Shown one piece after another: positions 51,095-61,196 of a stretch of 64,000 nt of DNA (the first letter of the stretch is position 1; each line of letters opens with the position of its first letter). The DNA is from Sanguibacter sp. HDW7 (GTDB lineage Bacteria; Actinomycetota; Actinomycetes; Actinomycetales; Cellulomonadaceae). The position numbers and the translations under genes are program-made. The DNA is taken from the NCBI RefSeq assembly GCF_011300875.1, contig NZ_CP049862.1:1922001-1986000 (forward strand). The letters run 5' to 3'. The notes under the pieces are model-generated. The model was given only the letters and a program-made list of their open reading frames with translations, was not told the DNA's origin and searched no databases.

Positions 51095-53290
51095 TCAGAA
51101 CCCGGGGAGCAGCGACACGAGGAGGTCGATGAGCTTGATGCCGACGAACGGCGCGATGACGCCGCCGACGCCGTAGACGAGCAGGTTGCGTCGCAGGAGC
51201 GTCGCCGCACCGAGCGGGCGGTAGCGCACGCCGCGCAGGGCGAGCGGGACGAGCGCCGCGATGATGAGCGCGTTGAAGATCACCGCGGAGACGATCGCGG
51301 ACTGCGGGCTGCTCAGCCGCATGATGTCGAGCGCGCCGAGCTGGGGCAGGGTGCCCGCGAACATCGCGGGGAGGATCGCGAAGTACTTCGCGACGTCGTT
51401 GGCGATCGAGAAGGTCGTGAGGGCGCCGCGGGTGATGAGGAGCTGCTTGCCGATCTCGACGATCTCGACGAGCTTCGTCGGGTCGGAGTCGAGGTCGACC
51501 ATGTTGCCGGCCTCCTTCGCGGCCGCGGTGCCCGAGGCCATCGCGACGCCGACGTCGGACTGCGCGAGCGCCGGGGCGTCGTTCGTGCCGTCGCCCGTCA
51601 TGGCGACGAGCCTGCCGCCGGCCTGCTCGCGGCGGATGAGCGCGAGCTTGTCCTCGGGGGTCGCCTGGGCGAGGACGTCGTCGACGCCTGCCTCGGCGGC
51701 GATCGCGCGGGCGGTGACGGGGTTGTCGCCCGTCACCATGACGGTGCGGATACCCATGGCGCGCAGCGTCGCGAACCGTTCGGTGAGCCCTGGCTTGACG
51801 ACGTCGGAGAGCCGGACGACGCCGAGGACGCGGGCGTGCCCCTTGCCCGTGCGGGTCGCGACGACGAGCGGCGTCGCGCCCGCGGCGGCGACCTCGCCGA
51901 CGACTGCGTCGAGCTCTGCGGCGTCGGCCCCGTCGTCCGTCACGCCGGTCGAGCGGACCCAGCGCTGGACGGCGTCGGCGGCGCCCTTGCGGAGCTCGCG
52001 CGCCGCGGTGCCGTCGTGCCCAGGACCGCCGTGCCCGGAGCCGCCGGCCTGCGCGGGCAGGTCGAGACCGGACATGCGGGTGTGCGCCGTGAACGGGATG
52101 ACGACGGCACCCGCGGGGGCCTCGTCGGGCCCGGGGCACAGCTCGAGGATGCTGCGGCCCTCGGGCGTGTCGTCGCCGAGCGAGGCGAGGCGGACGGCCG
52201 TCGCGAGCTCGTCGGGCGTCGTCCCGCCGACCGGCAGGAGCGCGGTCGCCCGGCGGTTGCCGAACGTGATCGTGCCCGTCTTGTCGAGCAGGAGGACGTC
52301 GACGTCGCCCGCAGCCTCGACCGCGCGGCCCGAGGTCGCGAGCACGCCGCGCCGCACGAGCCGGTCCATGCCGGCGATGCCGATCGCGGACAGCAGGGCG
52401 CCGATGGTCGTCGGCACGAGGCATACGAGGAGGGCGACGAGCACGACGACGTCCTGGCCCGCACCCACCCGCGACGCGAAGGGCGCGAGCGTGACGACCG
52501 CGAGGAGGAACACCACGGTGAGGGTCGTCAGGAGGATGCCGAGCGCGACCTCGTTGGGGGTGCGCTGCCGCTCGGAGCCCTCGACGAGGGCGATCATGCG
52601 GTCGAGGAACGTCTGGCCGGGCTCGGCCGTGATGCGCACGACGATCCGGTCCGAGAGGACGACGGTTCCGCCGGTGACGGCCGAGCGGTCGCCGCCCGAC
52701 TCGCGCACGACGGGCGCGGACTCGCCCGTGATCGCGGACTCGTCGACAGTCGCGACGCCCTCGATGACGTCGCCGTCGCCCGGGATCGTCTCGCCCGCGG
52801 ACACGACGACGACGTCGCCGACCGTGAGCCGCGTCGAGAGGACCTCGACCGTCGGGAGGCGATCGAGCCCTGTCGTGGACACGAGCGTGTCGACGGGTGC
52901 GTCGATCCGGCGCGCGGTCGTCTCCCGCTGCGTCGCACGCAGGCTCGACGCCTGGGCACGGCCGCGGGACTCCGCGACGGCCTCGGCGGCCGTCGCGAGC
53001 AGGAGCGTGAGCCAGAGCCACACCGTGACGGTGAGGCGGAACGCGTCGGGCTCGACGACGGTCGCGACGGTCGTGACGACCGCGCCGAGCTCGACGAGCA
53101 GGAGGACGGGCGTCCGGGCGAGGAGCCGCGGGTCGAGCTTGCGGAAGGCCGCGGGCAGGGCGTCGCGGAGCATCGCGAGGGTGAGGCCGCGCGTGGCGGC
53201 CTGGCGGGGGCGGCTCGGGGTAGCGACCGGAGCAGCGGGTGCGGGTGCGGGTGCGGTGGGTGGCGCGGCGGGTGTCGGGCGGGCGGTCAT
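51095..53290 (-). CDS. kdpB: Potassium-transporting ATPase subunit B
   Basis: A 731-residue P-type ATPase energising the Kdp pump. Landmarks are [14 protein letters not shown] (actuator), [17 protein letters not shown] (helix 4), the phosphorylated Asp in [26 protein letters not shown] and [13 protein letters not shown]. It is longer than E. coli KdpB (682). The extra length is an Ala/Pro-rich N-terminal tail of ~30 residues plus a Gly/His insert ([17 protein letters not shown]) in the nucleotide-binding domain between SGLDL and [12 protein letters not shown]. The ATG overlaps the kdpA stop (ATGA). Confidence 0.95.
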   Translation of the reverse strand: MTARPTPAAPPTAPAPAPAAPVATPSRPRQAATRGLTLAMLRDALPAAFRKLDPRLLARTPVLLLVELGAVVTTVATVVEPDAFRLTVTVWLWLTLLLATAAEAVAESRGRAQASSLRATQRETTARRIDAPVDTLVSTTGLDRLPTVEVLSTRLTVGDVVVVSAGETIPGDGDVIEGVATVDESAITGESAPVVRESGGDRSAVTGGTVVLSDRIVVRITAEPGQTFLDRMIALVEGSERQRTPNEVALGILLTTLTVVFLLAVVTLAPFASRVGAGQDVVVLVALLVCLVPTTIGALLSAIGIAGMDRLVRRGVLATSGRAVEAAGDVDVLLLDKTGTITFGNRRATALLPVGGTTPDELATAVRLASLGDDTPEGRSILELCPGPDEAPAGAVVIPFTAHTRMSGLDLPAQAGGSGHGGPGHDGTAARELRKGAADAVQRWVRSTGVTDDGADAAELDAVVGEVAAAGATPLVVATRTGKGHARVLGVVRLSDVVKPGLTERFATLRAMGIRTVMVTGDNPVTARAIAAEAGVDDVLAQATPEDKLALIRREQAGGRLVAMTGDGTNDAPALAQSDVGVAMASGTAAAKEAGNMVDLDSDPTKLVEIVEIGKQLLITRGALTTFSIANDVAKYFAILPAMFAGTLPQLGALDIMRLSSPQSAIVSAVIFNALIIAALVPLALRGVRYRPLGAATLLRRNLLVYGVGGVIAPFVGIKLIDLLVSLLPGF

Positions 53291-54957
53291 GACAGCGACT
53301 CCAGGATCGGGCCGAGGGTGAGGACGGGGATGAAGGTCAGGCCGACGACGACGAGCGTCACGGACGTGAGCAGCCCGACGAACAGGGGGCCGTGCGTCGG
53401 CAGCGTGCCCGCCGAGACGGGGACGGACGACGCCGAGGCGAGGCGGCCCGCGAGCGCGAGCAGCAGGACGATCGGCACGAGGCGGCCGAGCAGCATGGCG
53501 ATGCCGATCGCCGTGTCGTAGAAGGGGCTCGCGGCGGCGAGGCCGCCGAACGCGGAGCCGTTGTTGTTGGCGCCCGACGCGAAGGCGTAGACGATCCGGG
53601 AGAGCCCGTGGGCGCCTGGGTCGCCTGCGGCCGCGTCGGCCGTCGGGACGAGCACGGCGGTCGCGGAGCCGAGCAGGACGAGCGCGGGCATGGTGAGGAC
53701 GTAGCCCGCGACGAGCGTCATCTCGTGGCGGCCGATCCGCTTGCCGAGGTACTCGGGGGTGCGTCCAACCATGAGCCCTGCGAGGAAGACGGTGAGCACC
53801 GCGAGGACGAGCATGCCGGCGAGGCCCGAGCCGACGCCTCCGGGGGCCACCTCGCCGAGGAGCATCGTGAACATCGCGACGCCGCCGCCCGGGGCCGTGA
53901 GCGAGTCGTGGGCGGCGTTGACGGCTCCCGTGGACGTGCCTGTCGTCACGGCCGCGAAGAGGGCCGACGCGGCCTGCCCGAGACGGACCTCCTTGCCCTC
54001 GAGCGCGGCGCCGGCAGCGGCAGGGACCGCCCCCGGGCCGGCGAGCTCGGCCCACGTGAGCAGCGTCGCGGAGCCGACGAGGAGCGTCACCATCGTCGCG
54101 AGGATCGCGCGACCCTGGCGGCGGTCGCCGACCATGAGGCCGAACGCGCGCGGCAAGGCCGTCGGGATGACGAGGATGAGGAACATCTCGAGGAGGTTCG
54201 TCCAGGGCGTCGGGTTCTCGAAAGGGTGCGCCGAGTTCGCGTTGAGATAGCCACCGCCGTTCGTGCCGAGCATCTTGATGGCCTCCTGCGAGGCGATGGG
54301 GCCGCCGACGATCGTCTGCGTGCCGCCCGCGAGCGTGCTGACCTCCGCCGGGGAGCCGAGGTTCTGGACGACTCCCCCGGCGACGAGCACGAGGGCCGCG
54401 ACGGCCGCGACCGGCAGGAGCACGCGAACGACGGTCCGCGTGAGGTCCCGCCAGAGGCTCCCGATACGGCCGTCGGTCCCGGCACGCGCGAATCCGCGCA
54501 CGAGCGCGACGGCGACGACGATGCCGACGGCGGCGGAGACGAAGTTCTGCACGGCGAGACCCACGGCCTGGAGCACCGGGGACGCGGCGGTCTCGCCCGC
54601 GTAGGACTGCCAGTTGGTGTTCGTCGCGAAGCTCACGGCGGTGTTCCACGCGGTGTGCGACGACATCGCCGGCACGCCGTCCGCGAGGGGCAGACGGTCC
54701 TGGGTCCGGGCGAGGAGCATGACGGCGAAGATCGAGACGAGGGTCAGCGCGAGCACTCCGCGCAGATAGGCGGCCCAGCGCATCTCCGCGTCGGGGTCGA
54801 CGCGCAGCAGCCGGTAGATGCCGCGCTCGACGCGCGTGTGACCGTCGGCCGTATAGGTGCGTGCGAGGTAGGTGCCGAGCGGCACGTGCACCGCGGCGAG
54901 CGCCCCGACGAGCAGGAGCGCCTGGCCGACGGCCAGGAGGACCGACGTCGTCGTCAT
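53287..54957 (-). CDS. kdpA: Potassium-transporting ATPase subunit A
   Basis: A 556-residue channel-like subunit with about ten membrane helices. Four selectivity-filter-like loops are recognisable: [51 protein letters not shown] and [15 protein letters not shown]. These bind and pass potassium. Length equals that of E. coli KdpA (557). It overlaps kdpF at its start and kdpB at its end by 4 nt each. Confidence 0.95.
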   Translation of the reverse strand: MTTTSVLLAVGQALLLVGALAAVHVPLGTYLARTYTADGHTRVERGIYRLLRVDPDAEMRWAAYLRGVLALTLVSIFAVMLLARTQDRLPLADGVPAMSSHTAWNTAVSFATNTNWQSYAGETAASPVLQAVGLAVQNFVSAAVGIVVAVALVRGFARAGTDGRIGSLWRDLTRTVVRVLLPVAAVAALVLVAGGVVQNLGSPAEVSTLAGGTQTIVGGPIASQEAIKMLGTNGGGYLNANSAHPFENPTPWTNLLEMFLILVIPTALPRAFGLMVGDRRQGRAILATMVTLLVGSATLLTWAELAGPGAVPAAAGAALEGKEVRLGQAASALFAAVTTGTSTGAVNAAHDSLTAPGGGVAMFTMLLGEVAPGGVGSGLAGMLVLAVLTVFLAGLMVGRTPEYLGKRIGRHEMTLVAGYVLTMPALVLLGSATAVLVPTADAAAGDPGAHGLSRIVYAFASGANNNGSAFGGLAAASPFYDTAIGIAMLLGRLVPIVLLLALAGRLASASSVPVSAGTLPTHGPLFVGLLTSVTLVVVGLTFIPVLTLGPILESLS

Positions 54958-55049
54958 CGCCTCGCGCCCCCGTCGCGGAAGGGGCGCGCGACGAGCGCGA
55001 GCGTGACGACGACGAGCGTCGTGAGGAGCAGGTAGGCCAGGTCAGCCAT
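54954..55049 (-). CDS. kdpF: Potassium-transporting ATPase subunit F
   Basis: A 31-residue single-helix peptide ([20 protein letters not shown]...) that stabilises the Kdp complex. It starts at 55049 with GGTCCCTCC-complement GGAGGGACC... upstream features weak; position directly before kdpA with an ATGA overlap identifies it. It is the first gene of the operon. Confidence 0.88.
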   Translation of the reverse strand: MADLAYLLLTTLVVVTLALVARPFRDGGARR

Positions 55050-55337
55050 GGGAGGGACCTCTCCGAGCAGGGCGACGCGCAGGCGTCGGCGCACACGGCG
55101 TGCGCTCGCCTCTGGTCTACGCCGCTCGCGGGCTCCCGGACCGAGCGTTGACGGAACCCTGACGCCCCCGCGTCCGGCCTTGACGAGACCCTGACGGGCC
55201 GCGACGGGACGCGTGCGCCGGACACGTGCGTCGCCCGAGCCGGGCGCCCGGGCTGCACCTCGGGGCAGCACCTCTCGGGTCGCCCGCCCAAGGACGTCCC
55301 GCGTCCAGCTCGGTCTCCCCCAGCCGGTAAGTGGTGC
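55050..55337 (-). promoter_or_regulatory. kdp upstream region with tandem KdpE-like boxes
   Basis: The 288-nt gap before kdpF contains two direct repeats, 55148-55164 and 55180-55196, 32 nt apart. On the minus strand each reads CGTCAGGGT followed by two variable bases and CGTCAA, so each holds two CGTCA half-sites with an 11-nt period, the pattern used by OmpR-family regulators. TAGACC at 55119-55114 may be the -10 box downstream of them. Confidence 0.5.
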
Positions 55338-56975
55338 TCAGCCGGTCGGGACGTCCCGGCGTCGGAACCCGGCGACGCCGACGACGCCGAGCCCGACCGC
55401 GAGCACGGCCATGACGGCGGCCCCGACCCACGACGCCCCCGCGCCCGGCAGCGCGGGCGAGTGCGTGAACGGCGCAAGGTCGAGCAGCCACGTGGGCAGG
55501 CGCAGCAGGCCGCCGTAGACGGCCGCGACCGCGGAGAACCCGAACCAGCCCCACACGATCCCGCTGCCCGTGGGCCACCAGCCGTAGCAGACCACGGCGG
55601 CGGCGACGAGGAGCGCGATCGCGGGCAGGTGCCCGAGCGCCGCGACGACGAACGTGCCGAGCGGCGTCGTCGAGCTCCCGGTCGAGGCGACCCCGACCCA
55701 CAGCCCGACGCCGACGACGAGGAGGAGGCCAGCGGTCGTGCCGAGCGTCACGCCGACGCGCGCACCCAGCCAGCGCTGCCGGGAGACCGACGTCCCCAGG
55801 ACGCTCTCGAGACGTCCGCGCTGCTCCTCGGTGCGCACGCCGTGGAACGAGGCGAGCGCGAACCCCGCGACGAGCACCGCGAGGAACATCACCATGAGGC
55901 TGGCGAACACGTCGACGAGCTCGCCGCTGCCACCGAGGACGTGCTGGAGCTGCGGCATCTCGTCGATCATCGCACCGACGGCGTCGGCGAACGTGCCCGT
56001 GACGACGGCGCCGGCCGCGAGCGCGACGGCCCACGCCGTCGCGGAGCCCCGATGGAGGCGCCAGGCGAGAGCGGTGGGCGTCGCGAGCGACGCGCGGGCG
56101 CGCGCCGGTCCGGGTCGGGGCGCGACGAGGCCGGCGCCGAGGTCGCGCCTGGCACCGAGGCGCGCGCCGACCGCGAGGAGCGCGAGCGTGAGCAGGAGCC
56201 CGAGGCCGAGCGGCCACACGCGCGTGTCGACGAACGCCCGGGTCTGCAGCGCCCAGCCGAGCGGGGACGCCCACGACAGCGGCGAGCCGCCGACCTGCTG
56301 GAGGTCGCCGGCGGCGCGCACGATCCAGGCGATCCCCAGGGCGGCGAGCGCGAGGCCGGACGCGGTCCGGGCATGCTCGGCGACCTGGCACGTGACGACG
56401 GCGACGGCTCCGAAGACGAGGCCCGTGACCGCCCCTGCGGCCGCGAGCGCGGCCGAGCCGCCGACGTCGAGACCCGTCGCGACGAGTACGCCGCACGCGA
56501 GGGCCGCGATGACGAGCTGGACGAGTGCGACGAGCGCGAACGCAGTGACGGCCGGCGCGTGGCGCCCGACGGCCCCGGCGCGGACGAGCTCGGCGGTGCC
56601 CTGCTCCTCCTCGGCGCGGGTGTGCCGCACGACGGTCTGGATCGAGAGCACGGCGAGCGCCACGAGGACGAGGAAGGTCATCTCGTTGGCGACCATCGCG
56701 CCGAGCGTGTAGTCGTCGAGGCCGAAGCCGGACCCGGTGAGGATGACGGCGGCGGGCGACGACATGAGGGAGGCGCGGACCTGGCGGTCGGCGGCCGTCG
56801 GGTAGATCCTCTCGAGCGCGACGACCGCGTACCCCCACAGGACGACGATCGACGCGGTCCACACGAGGAGCCGGGCCCTGTCCCGGCGCAGTGCGGCTCC
56901 GAGGAGGATGCCGGCGCCGGCGAGGGCGTCGGACCCGCGTGCCGCAGGAGCGGCCGCAGCCGTCGTCGTCGTCAT
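55338..56975 (-). CDS. ABC-2 type exporter permease
   Basis: A 545-residue permease with about twelve membrane helices in two similar halves of six (first half around residues 35-265, second around 320-540). No ATPase domain is present. Segments such as [20 protein letters not shown] and [20 protein letters not shown] occupy equivalent places in the two halves, showing an internal duplication. Such double-length permeases with a separate ATPase export antibiotics or lipids in actinobacteria; the substrate is unknown. The ATG at 56975 overlaps the ATPase stop (ATGA). Confidence 0.85.
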   Translation of the reverse strand: MTTTTAAAAPAARGSDALAGAGILLGAALRRDRARLLVWTASIVVLWGYAVVALERIYPTAADRQVRASLMSSPAAVILTGSGFGLDDYTLGAMVANEMTFLVLVALAVLSIQTVVRHTRAEEEQGTAELVRAGAVGRHAPAVTAFALVALVQLVIAALACGVLVATGLDVGGSAALAAAGAVTGLVFGAVAVVTCQVAEHARTASGLALAALGIAWIVRAAGDLQQVGGSPLSWASPLGWALQTRAFVDTRVWPLGLGLLLTLALLAVGARLGARRDLGAGLVAPRPGPARARASLATPTALAWRLHRGSATAWAVALAAGAVVTGTFADAVGAMIDEMPQLQHVLGGSGELVDVFASLMVMFLAVLVAGFALASFHGVRTEEQRGRLESVLGTSVSRQRWLGARVGVTLGTTAGLLLVVGVGLWVGVASTGSSTTPLGTFVVAALGHLPAIALLVAAAVVCYGWWPTGSGIVWGWFGFSAVAAVYGGLLRLPTWLLDLAPFTHSPALPGAGASWVGAAVMAVLAVGLGVVGVAGFRRRDVPTG

Positions 56976-57985
56976 CGTGACCGCCGGGTGCGGGGTTCGA
57001 GGGCCGCGTCCTGGCGGTCGGGTTGCTCGCCGGGTCCGGGCTCCGCGCCGTAGTGGCGCAGGAACAGCTCCTCGAGCGAGGGTGGTGCGACGGTGACGTG
57101 GCTGGGCACGAGCGCGGCGAGCGCGGCGAGGAGCCCTGGCAGGTCGGTGTCCTCGACGTCGAGGGTCGTGCGGTGGCCGTCGGCGTGGGGGTCGGACGCG
57201 AAGCCGTGGACGCCCGGGAGCGTCGCGAGCGCGGCGGCGTCGCCCGGGGTGACGGTCGTGACGGTGGACCTCGTGAGGCGGCGCAGGTCGGCGAGGGTGC
57301 CGGCCTCGACGGTGCGACCGGCGCGGACGATCGTCACGGTGTCGCAGAGCTTCTCGACCTCGGCGAGGACGTGGCTCGAGAGGAGCACGGCGCTGCCGCG
57401 CGCGGCGGCCTCGCGCACGCACTCGGCGAAGACGGTCTCCATGAGGGGGTCGAGGCCGGAGGTCGGTTCGTCGAGCAGGTAGAGCTCGACGTCGGAGGCG
57501 AACGCCGCGACGAGGGCGACCTTCTGCCGGTTGCCCTTGGAGTACGTCCGCATCTTCTTCGTCGGGTCGAGGTCGAAGCGTGCGACGAGCTCGTCGCGTC
57601 GCTGCGCGTCGACGTGACCTCGGAGGCGGACGAGCAGGTCGACGACCTCCCCGCCCGTGAGCGTCGGCCAGAGGTCGACGTCGCCCGGGACGTACGCGAG
57701 ACGGCGGTGGAGCGCGACGGCGTCGTGCCACGGGTCACCGCCGAGGACGTGCGCGGTCCCGCCGTCGGCACGCAGGAGGCCGAGGAGCACGCGGATCGTC
57801 GTCGACTTGCCCGCGCCGTTGGGGCCGAGGAAGCCGGCGACCTCGCCCGCGCGGACCGTGAGGTCGAGGCCGTCGAGGGCGCGGGCGCGGCCGAAGCTCT
57901 TGAGGAGGCCGCGGGCCTCGACGACGGGCGCTCGGCCCGCTGTCGTGGCCGGGCGGGCCGTGGGTGCGGGGCTGTGCGCGGTCAT
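56972..57985 (-). CDS. ABC transporter ATPase (drug/antibiotic exporter type)
   Basis: A 337-residue ATPase: Walker A FLGPNGAGKSTTIRVLLG (near 55), Q-loop region YVPGDVDLWPTLTGGE, signature YSKGNRQKVALVAAF, Walker B LYLLDEPTSGLDP, and His-switch SSHVLAEVEKL. The ~95-residue C-terminal extension (HVTVAPPSLEELFLRHYG) is typical of the DrrA/antibiotic-exporter group. The signature has GNRQ in place of SGGQ-like sequence, as in many of these proteins. It is first in the pair with the permease. No regulator gene is adjacent. Confidence 0.92.
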   Translation of the reverse strand: MTAHSPAPTARPATTAGRAPVVEARGLLKSFGRARALDGLDLTVRAGEVAGFLGPNGAGKSTTIRVLLGLLRADGGTAHVLGGDPWHDAVALHRRLAYVPGDVDLWPTLTGGEVVDLLVRLRGHVDAQRRDELVARFDLDPTKKMRTYSKGNRQKVALVAAFASDVELYLLDEPTSGLDPLMETVFAECVREAAARGSAVLLSSHVLAEVEKLCDTVTIVRAGRTVEAGTLADLRRLTRSTVTTVTPGDAAALATLPGVHGFASDPHADGHRTTLDVEDTDLPGLLAALAALVPSHVTVAPPSLEELFLRHYGAEPGPGEQPDRQDAALEPRTRRSR

Positions 57986-58489
57986 GGAGACCTCCTGCGT
58001 CGCGCCGGCCGTACGTCGCGGTCGGGACGTCTTCGACGCTAGGACCGTGCAGGGGAGGTTTCAAGGGGCCGTCGTGCCGTTCCGCGGGCGACGAGGACGT
58101 GCGGCCTGCGGAGATTGGTGCGGCCGGGCACCAGGGAGAGCGGTGCCCGGCCGCTGCCGCGCGTGGCGCGGCGTGCCGACGGTGTCAGCGCTGCGCGGAC
58201 CACGCGCACGCACGCATGGTCCGGCGCGCCCTGCGGCTCCGCTGTTCCGGCGACGGGGGATCGACCGGTTGCGGTGCCCGGACCCGCGTCGGGGTCAGGT
58301 GGCGGGTGCGCACGCTGTGCGTCGCGGCGTGGAACGTGCATCGTGCGTCGTCCCCCGCTGTGCGTCGCTCGTCCATGTGCGTCCCGTCGTAGTTTGAAAG
58401 GCTTCCTAACTAACGGCGAGTCTAGCCTCCCCCGGCACCCTGGTCGGAATTGCGCAGGGTGATCTCGGTCGCACGGACGCTACCTGCGG
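57986..58489. other. Gene-free 504-nt region
   Basis: No supported gene. It holds a 12-bp hairpin (58121-58132 and 58142-58153, 9-nt loop) and, near its distal end, a sequence related to the operator before the mutase-GH94 operon. The short open frames here are Arg/Pro-rich in all frames and have no start signals. Confidence 0.5.
58399..58414 (-). promoter_or_regulatory. Second copy of the GTTAGGAAGCCT operator-like site
   Basis: On the minus strand GTTAGTTAGGAAGCCT (58414-58399) contains 12 consecutive bases identical to the operator-like palindrome at 17255-17266, but lacks the last AAC of its right arm. It lies 76 nt past the desaturase stop and over 400 nt upstream of the exporter ATPase start. 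Confidence 0.4.
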
Positions 58490-59599
58490 TCACTGCCCCC
58501 TCAGCTGCCGGAACATCGGGCAGTCGAACGGGTCGCGCGCGCCCAGACCCACCTCGTTGAGGTAGCGGACGACGATCGCGTAGGACCGCACGAGGCTCGT
58601 CTCCGTGTACGGCATGCCGAGCTGCGTGCAGCGCTCCCGCACGATCGCGGCGGCGCGCGCGAGGTGCGGACGCGGCATGCTCGGGAAGAGGTGGTGCTCG
58701 ATCTGGAAGTTCAGACCGCCCATGAAGATGCTCATGAGTCGCCCGCCCCGGATGTTGCGGGACGTGAGCACCTGCTTGGAGAGGAAGTCGAGCCGCGAGT
58801 TCGCGGGGATGATGGCCATCCCCTTGTGGTTGGGCGCGAACGACGCCCCCATGTAGACGCCGAAGACGGCGAGCTGCACCCCGAGGAACGCGGCGGCGAG
58901 GCCGAGCGGCAGCGCCCACACGACGAGCGCGACGTACACCGCGAGGCGCACGATGATCGCCGCGAGCTCGCGCATGCGCGTGCCGAGGTCGACGCGGCCG
59001 ACCTGCGTGCCGGTCGTGAGCGAGCGGATCGCGGTGATGTGGAGGTTGAGGCCCTCGAGCGTGAGCAGGGGGAAGAACAGCCACCCCTGGTGCCGCGTGA
59101 TGAGCGCGAGCAGCCCGCGGTGCTGCGCCGCACCCTCAGGCGTGAAGACGATCGTGTCGTTCTCGATGTCCGGGTCCTTGCCGACCTGGTTGGGGTTGCC
59201 GTGGTGACGCGTGTGCTTGTGCATCCACCACGTGTAGGAGATGCCCACGACGACGTTCGCGAGGAAGCGTCCGACGCGGTCGTTCGTCGCGTTCGACGCG
59301 AAGACCTGCCGGTGCGCGGCCTCGTGCGCGACGAACGCGAACTGCGTGAGGACGAGGCCGAGGCCCGCCGCGACGAGCAGCTGGAACCAGGAGTCGCCGA
59401 GCAGCACGAACGCCGTGACGAGCCCGCCGAGCGCGGCCGTGAGGACTGCGAGCGTCCCGACGTAGTAGCCCTGGGCGCGGTGCAGCAGGCCGGCGTCGCG
59501 CACGGTCCGCAGGAGCGCGCTGTAGCTGCTCGTGAGGTTCGGCATGTCCTCGGCCCGAGGCTTCGGGCGGTCGGTGTAGCGGACGGACTCGACGGACAT
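58490..59599 (-). CDS. Membrane fatty acid desaturase
   Basis: A 369-residue diiron desaturase. Histidine boxes are HEAAH (92-96), HKHTRHHGNPNQ (127-138) and QIEHHLFPSMPRPH near 300. Four membrane helices surround them (GYYVGTLAVLTAALGGLVTA, LLVAAGLGLVLTQFAFV, and two around 215-250). The plan matches acyl-CoA/linoleoyl desaturases of the DesA3 type, which take electrons from a separate ferredoxin reductase. It would introduce double bases into acyl chains to adjust membrane fluidity. An operator-like palindrome lies 76 nt upstream of its start. Confidence 0.92.
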   Translation of the reverse strand: MSVESVRYTDRPKPRAEDMPNLTSSYSALLRTVRDAGLLHRAQGYYVGTLAVLTAALGGLVTAFVLLGDSWFQLLVAAGLGLVLTQFAFVAHEAAHRQVFASNATNDRVGRFLANVVVGISYTWWMHKHTRHHGNPNQVGKDPDIENDTIVFTPEGAAQHRGLLALITRHQGWLFFPLLTLEGLNLHITAIRSLTTGTQVGRVDLGTRMRELAAIIVRLAVYVALVVWALPLGLAAAFLGVQLAVFGVYMGASFAPNHKGMAIIPANSRLDFLSKQVLTSRNIRGGRLMSIFMGGLNFQIEHHLFPSMPRPHLARAAAIVRERCTQLGMPYTETSLVRSYAIVVRYLNEVGLGARDPFDCPMFRQLRGQ

Positions 59600-59674
59600 C
59601 GGCGTCTCCCGGCAGTGCTGTGGCGACTTCCCAGCCGTGAGGTTGAGCGGGTGCTCGCGTGCGGATGCGCCTAC

Positions 59675-59690
59675 CCTACGGAACCGTAGG
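59675..59690. promoter_or_regulatory. Palindromic operator before the desaturase gene
   Basis: CCTACGG-AA-CCGTAGG is a perfect 7-bp inverted repeat with a 2-nt centre. It ends at the base before the EamA stop codon and 76 nt upstream of the desaturase start. Shape and place fit a TetR-family acyl-sensing repressor; no such gene is in the window. Confidence 0.55.
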
Positions 59691-60620
59691 TTACGCGTCC
59701 ACGGGAGTCCTCACCGTGGACACCGACCCTCCGCGAGACCCCCGCGAGCCGTCGGCACGGTTCCGGGCGAGACCCAGCACGACCGCGCCGAGCGTGAGGA
59801 CGAGCCCCGCGATCTGGCGGCCCGCGAGCACCTCGGAGGCGCCGACCACCCCGAGCAGCACGCCCGTCACGGGGTTGAGCAGCCCGACGAGCCCGACGGT
59901 CGCAGGCCCGATCCGCCGGATCGCGGTGAACCACGTGACGTACGCGAGCGCGGTCGCGACGAACGAGACGTAGAGGAAGCCCGCGATCGCCTGCGCGTCG
60001 ACGCGCGGCGGCGCACCCTCGAGGACGAGAGCCGCAGGCACGACGAGCACGCCGCCCGCGACGAGCTGCCACGAGGTCGTCGCGAGGACCGTCGGCCCCT
60101 CTCCCCCGGCGGCGCTGTCCCAGCGCGCGGCGAGCACGAACCCGGTCGAGGACAGGAGCATCCCCGAGACCGAGGCGACGATGCCGAGCGCGTCGATCGC
60201 CCCGGGTGCGGCGGCGCCGACGAGCACCGCGACGCCGGCGACGCCGAGGGCGCTCGCCGCGAGCGCCCGAGCGCGCGGGCGCTGGCCGAGGAGCGGCCAG
60301 GCGACGAGGACGAGGACCGTGGGCGAGAGTGCCATGACGGTCGCCGCAACGCTCGTGGGCAGACGCTGGGCGGCGACGTAGACGAGGACGAAGAAGCCGC
60401 CGCCGTTGAGGAGGCCGAGGACGCACGCGCGCCACCACCACGCCCCTCGCGGGAGCTCGCGCACGATCGCGAGCAGGAGGAGGCCTGCAGGCAGGGAGCG
60501 CAGGGCGGCTCCCCAGAACGGCACGCCGGTGGGGAGCGCGTGGCGCGTCACGGCGTAGACGGTGGCCCAGAGGACCGGGGCGACGGCTGCGAGGAGGACC
60601 CAGCGGAACTTACCTTCCAT
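59691..60620 (-). CDS. EamA/DMT family transporter
   Basis: A 309-residue transporter with ten membrane helices in two EamA halves (VLLAAVAPVLWATVYAVTRH at the start; GIVASVSGMLLSSTGFVLAA beginning the second). These export metabolites or drugs; the substrate is unknown. The start MEGKFRWVLLAAV at 60620 is supported by a TATATT box 6 nt upstream, indicating a leaderless message. It is divergent from a MarR gene and shares the control region, so the MarR protein probably represses it. Confidence 0.9.
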   Translation of the reverse strand: MEGKFRWVLLAAVAPVLWATVYAVTRHALPTGVPFWGAALRSLPAGLLLLAIVRELPRGAWWWRACVLGLLNGGGFFVLVYVAAQRLPTSVAATVMALSPTVLVLVAWPLLGQRPRARALAASALGVAGVAVLVGAAAPGAIDALGIVASVSGMLLSSTGFVLAARWDSAAGGEGPTVLATTSWQLVAGGVLVVPAALVLEGAPPRVDAQAIAGFLYVSFVATALAYVTWFTAIRRIGPATVGLVGLLNPVTGVLLGVVGASEVLAGRQIAGLVLTLGAVVLGLARNRADGSRGSRGGSVSTVRTPVDA

Positions 60621-60652
60621 GGAAGCAATATACCTTCCCGAGAAGATATAGT
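60614..60652. promoter_or_regulatory. Shared divergent promoter/operator of EamA and MarR genes
   Basis: TATATT (60632-60627, minus) lies 6 nt before the EamA ATG and TATAGT (60647-60652, plus) 6 nt before the marR ATG. A palindrome TATACCTTC/GAAGATATA (60629-60637 and 60642-60650) covers both boxes, and CTTCCATGGAAG (60614-60625) overlaps the EamA start. Confidence 0.7.
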
Positions 60653-60658
60653 CACGGC

Positions 60659-61186
60659 ATGAGCCTCCCCGAGCCCTCAGACGCACTGCCCGCTGCGCGC
60701 GACCACGTCGCCGCGCTCCAGGCCGAGTGGCGCCGCGAACGCCCTGACCTCGACGTCGGGCCCCAGGGGGTCGTCGGCCGCCTCCACCGCCTCGCGAAGG
60801 CCCTCACCGCCGAGCTCGTCGCCGTCTACGCGCAGCACGGGCTCACCGAGGGCGAGTTCGACGTCCTCGCCACCCTGCGACGCTCGGGCGAGCCCTTCAC
60901 GCTCGCCGCAGGCGAGCTCGCCGCCCGCACCATGGTGACGACCGGCGGCATGACCAAGCGCCTCGACCGGCTCGAGTCCTCGGGGCTCGTCACACGCACC
61001 CGCGCCGACGACGACGGCCGCGGCCGCGTCGTCACCCTCACCGCCGACGGCCGGTCACGCATCGACGCCGCCTTCACCGACCACATCGCCAACGAGCACC
61101 GCCTGCTCGACGTCCTCGAGCCCGCCGACGCCGCCGACCTCGAGCGCCTCCTCACGACATGGGGCTCACGGCTCGAGCTCGACTGA
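60659..61186 (+). CDS. MarR family transcriptional regulator
   Basis: A 175-residue winged-helix regulator. The recognition helix is in LAARTMVTTGGMTKRLDRLE and the wing in TRTRADDDGRGRVVTLTADG. The N-terminal ~35 residues precede the dimerisation helix GRLHRLAKALTAELVAVYAQ. Divergent orientation and the shared palindrome imply that it controls the EamA exporter and itself, released by an unknown ligand. The start fits the leaderless TATAGT box. Confidence 0.92.
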   Translation: MSLPEPSDALPAARDHVAALQAEWRRERPDLDVGPQGVVGRLHRLAKALTAELVAVYAQHGLTEGEFDVLATLRRSGEPFTLAAGELAARTMVTTGGMTKRLDRLESSGLVTRTRADDDGRGRVVTLTADGRSRIDAAFTDHIANEHRLLDVLEPADAADLERLLTTWGSRLELD

Positions 61187-61196
61187 CCACCGCGCG

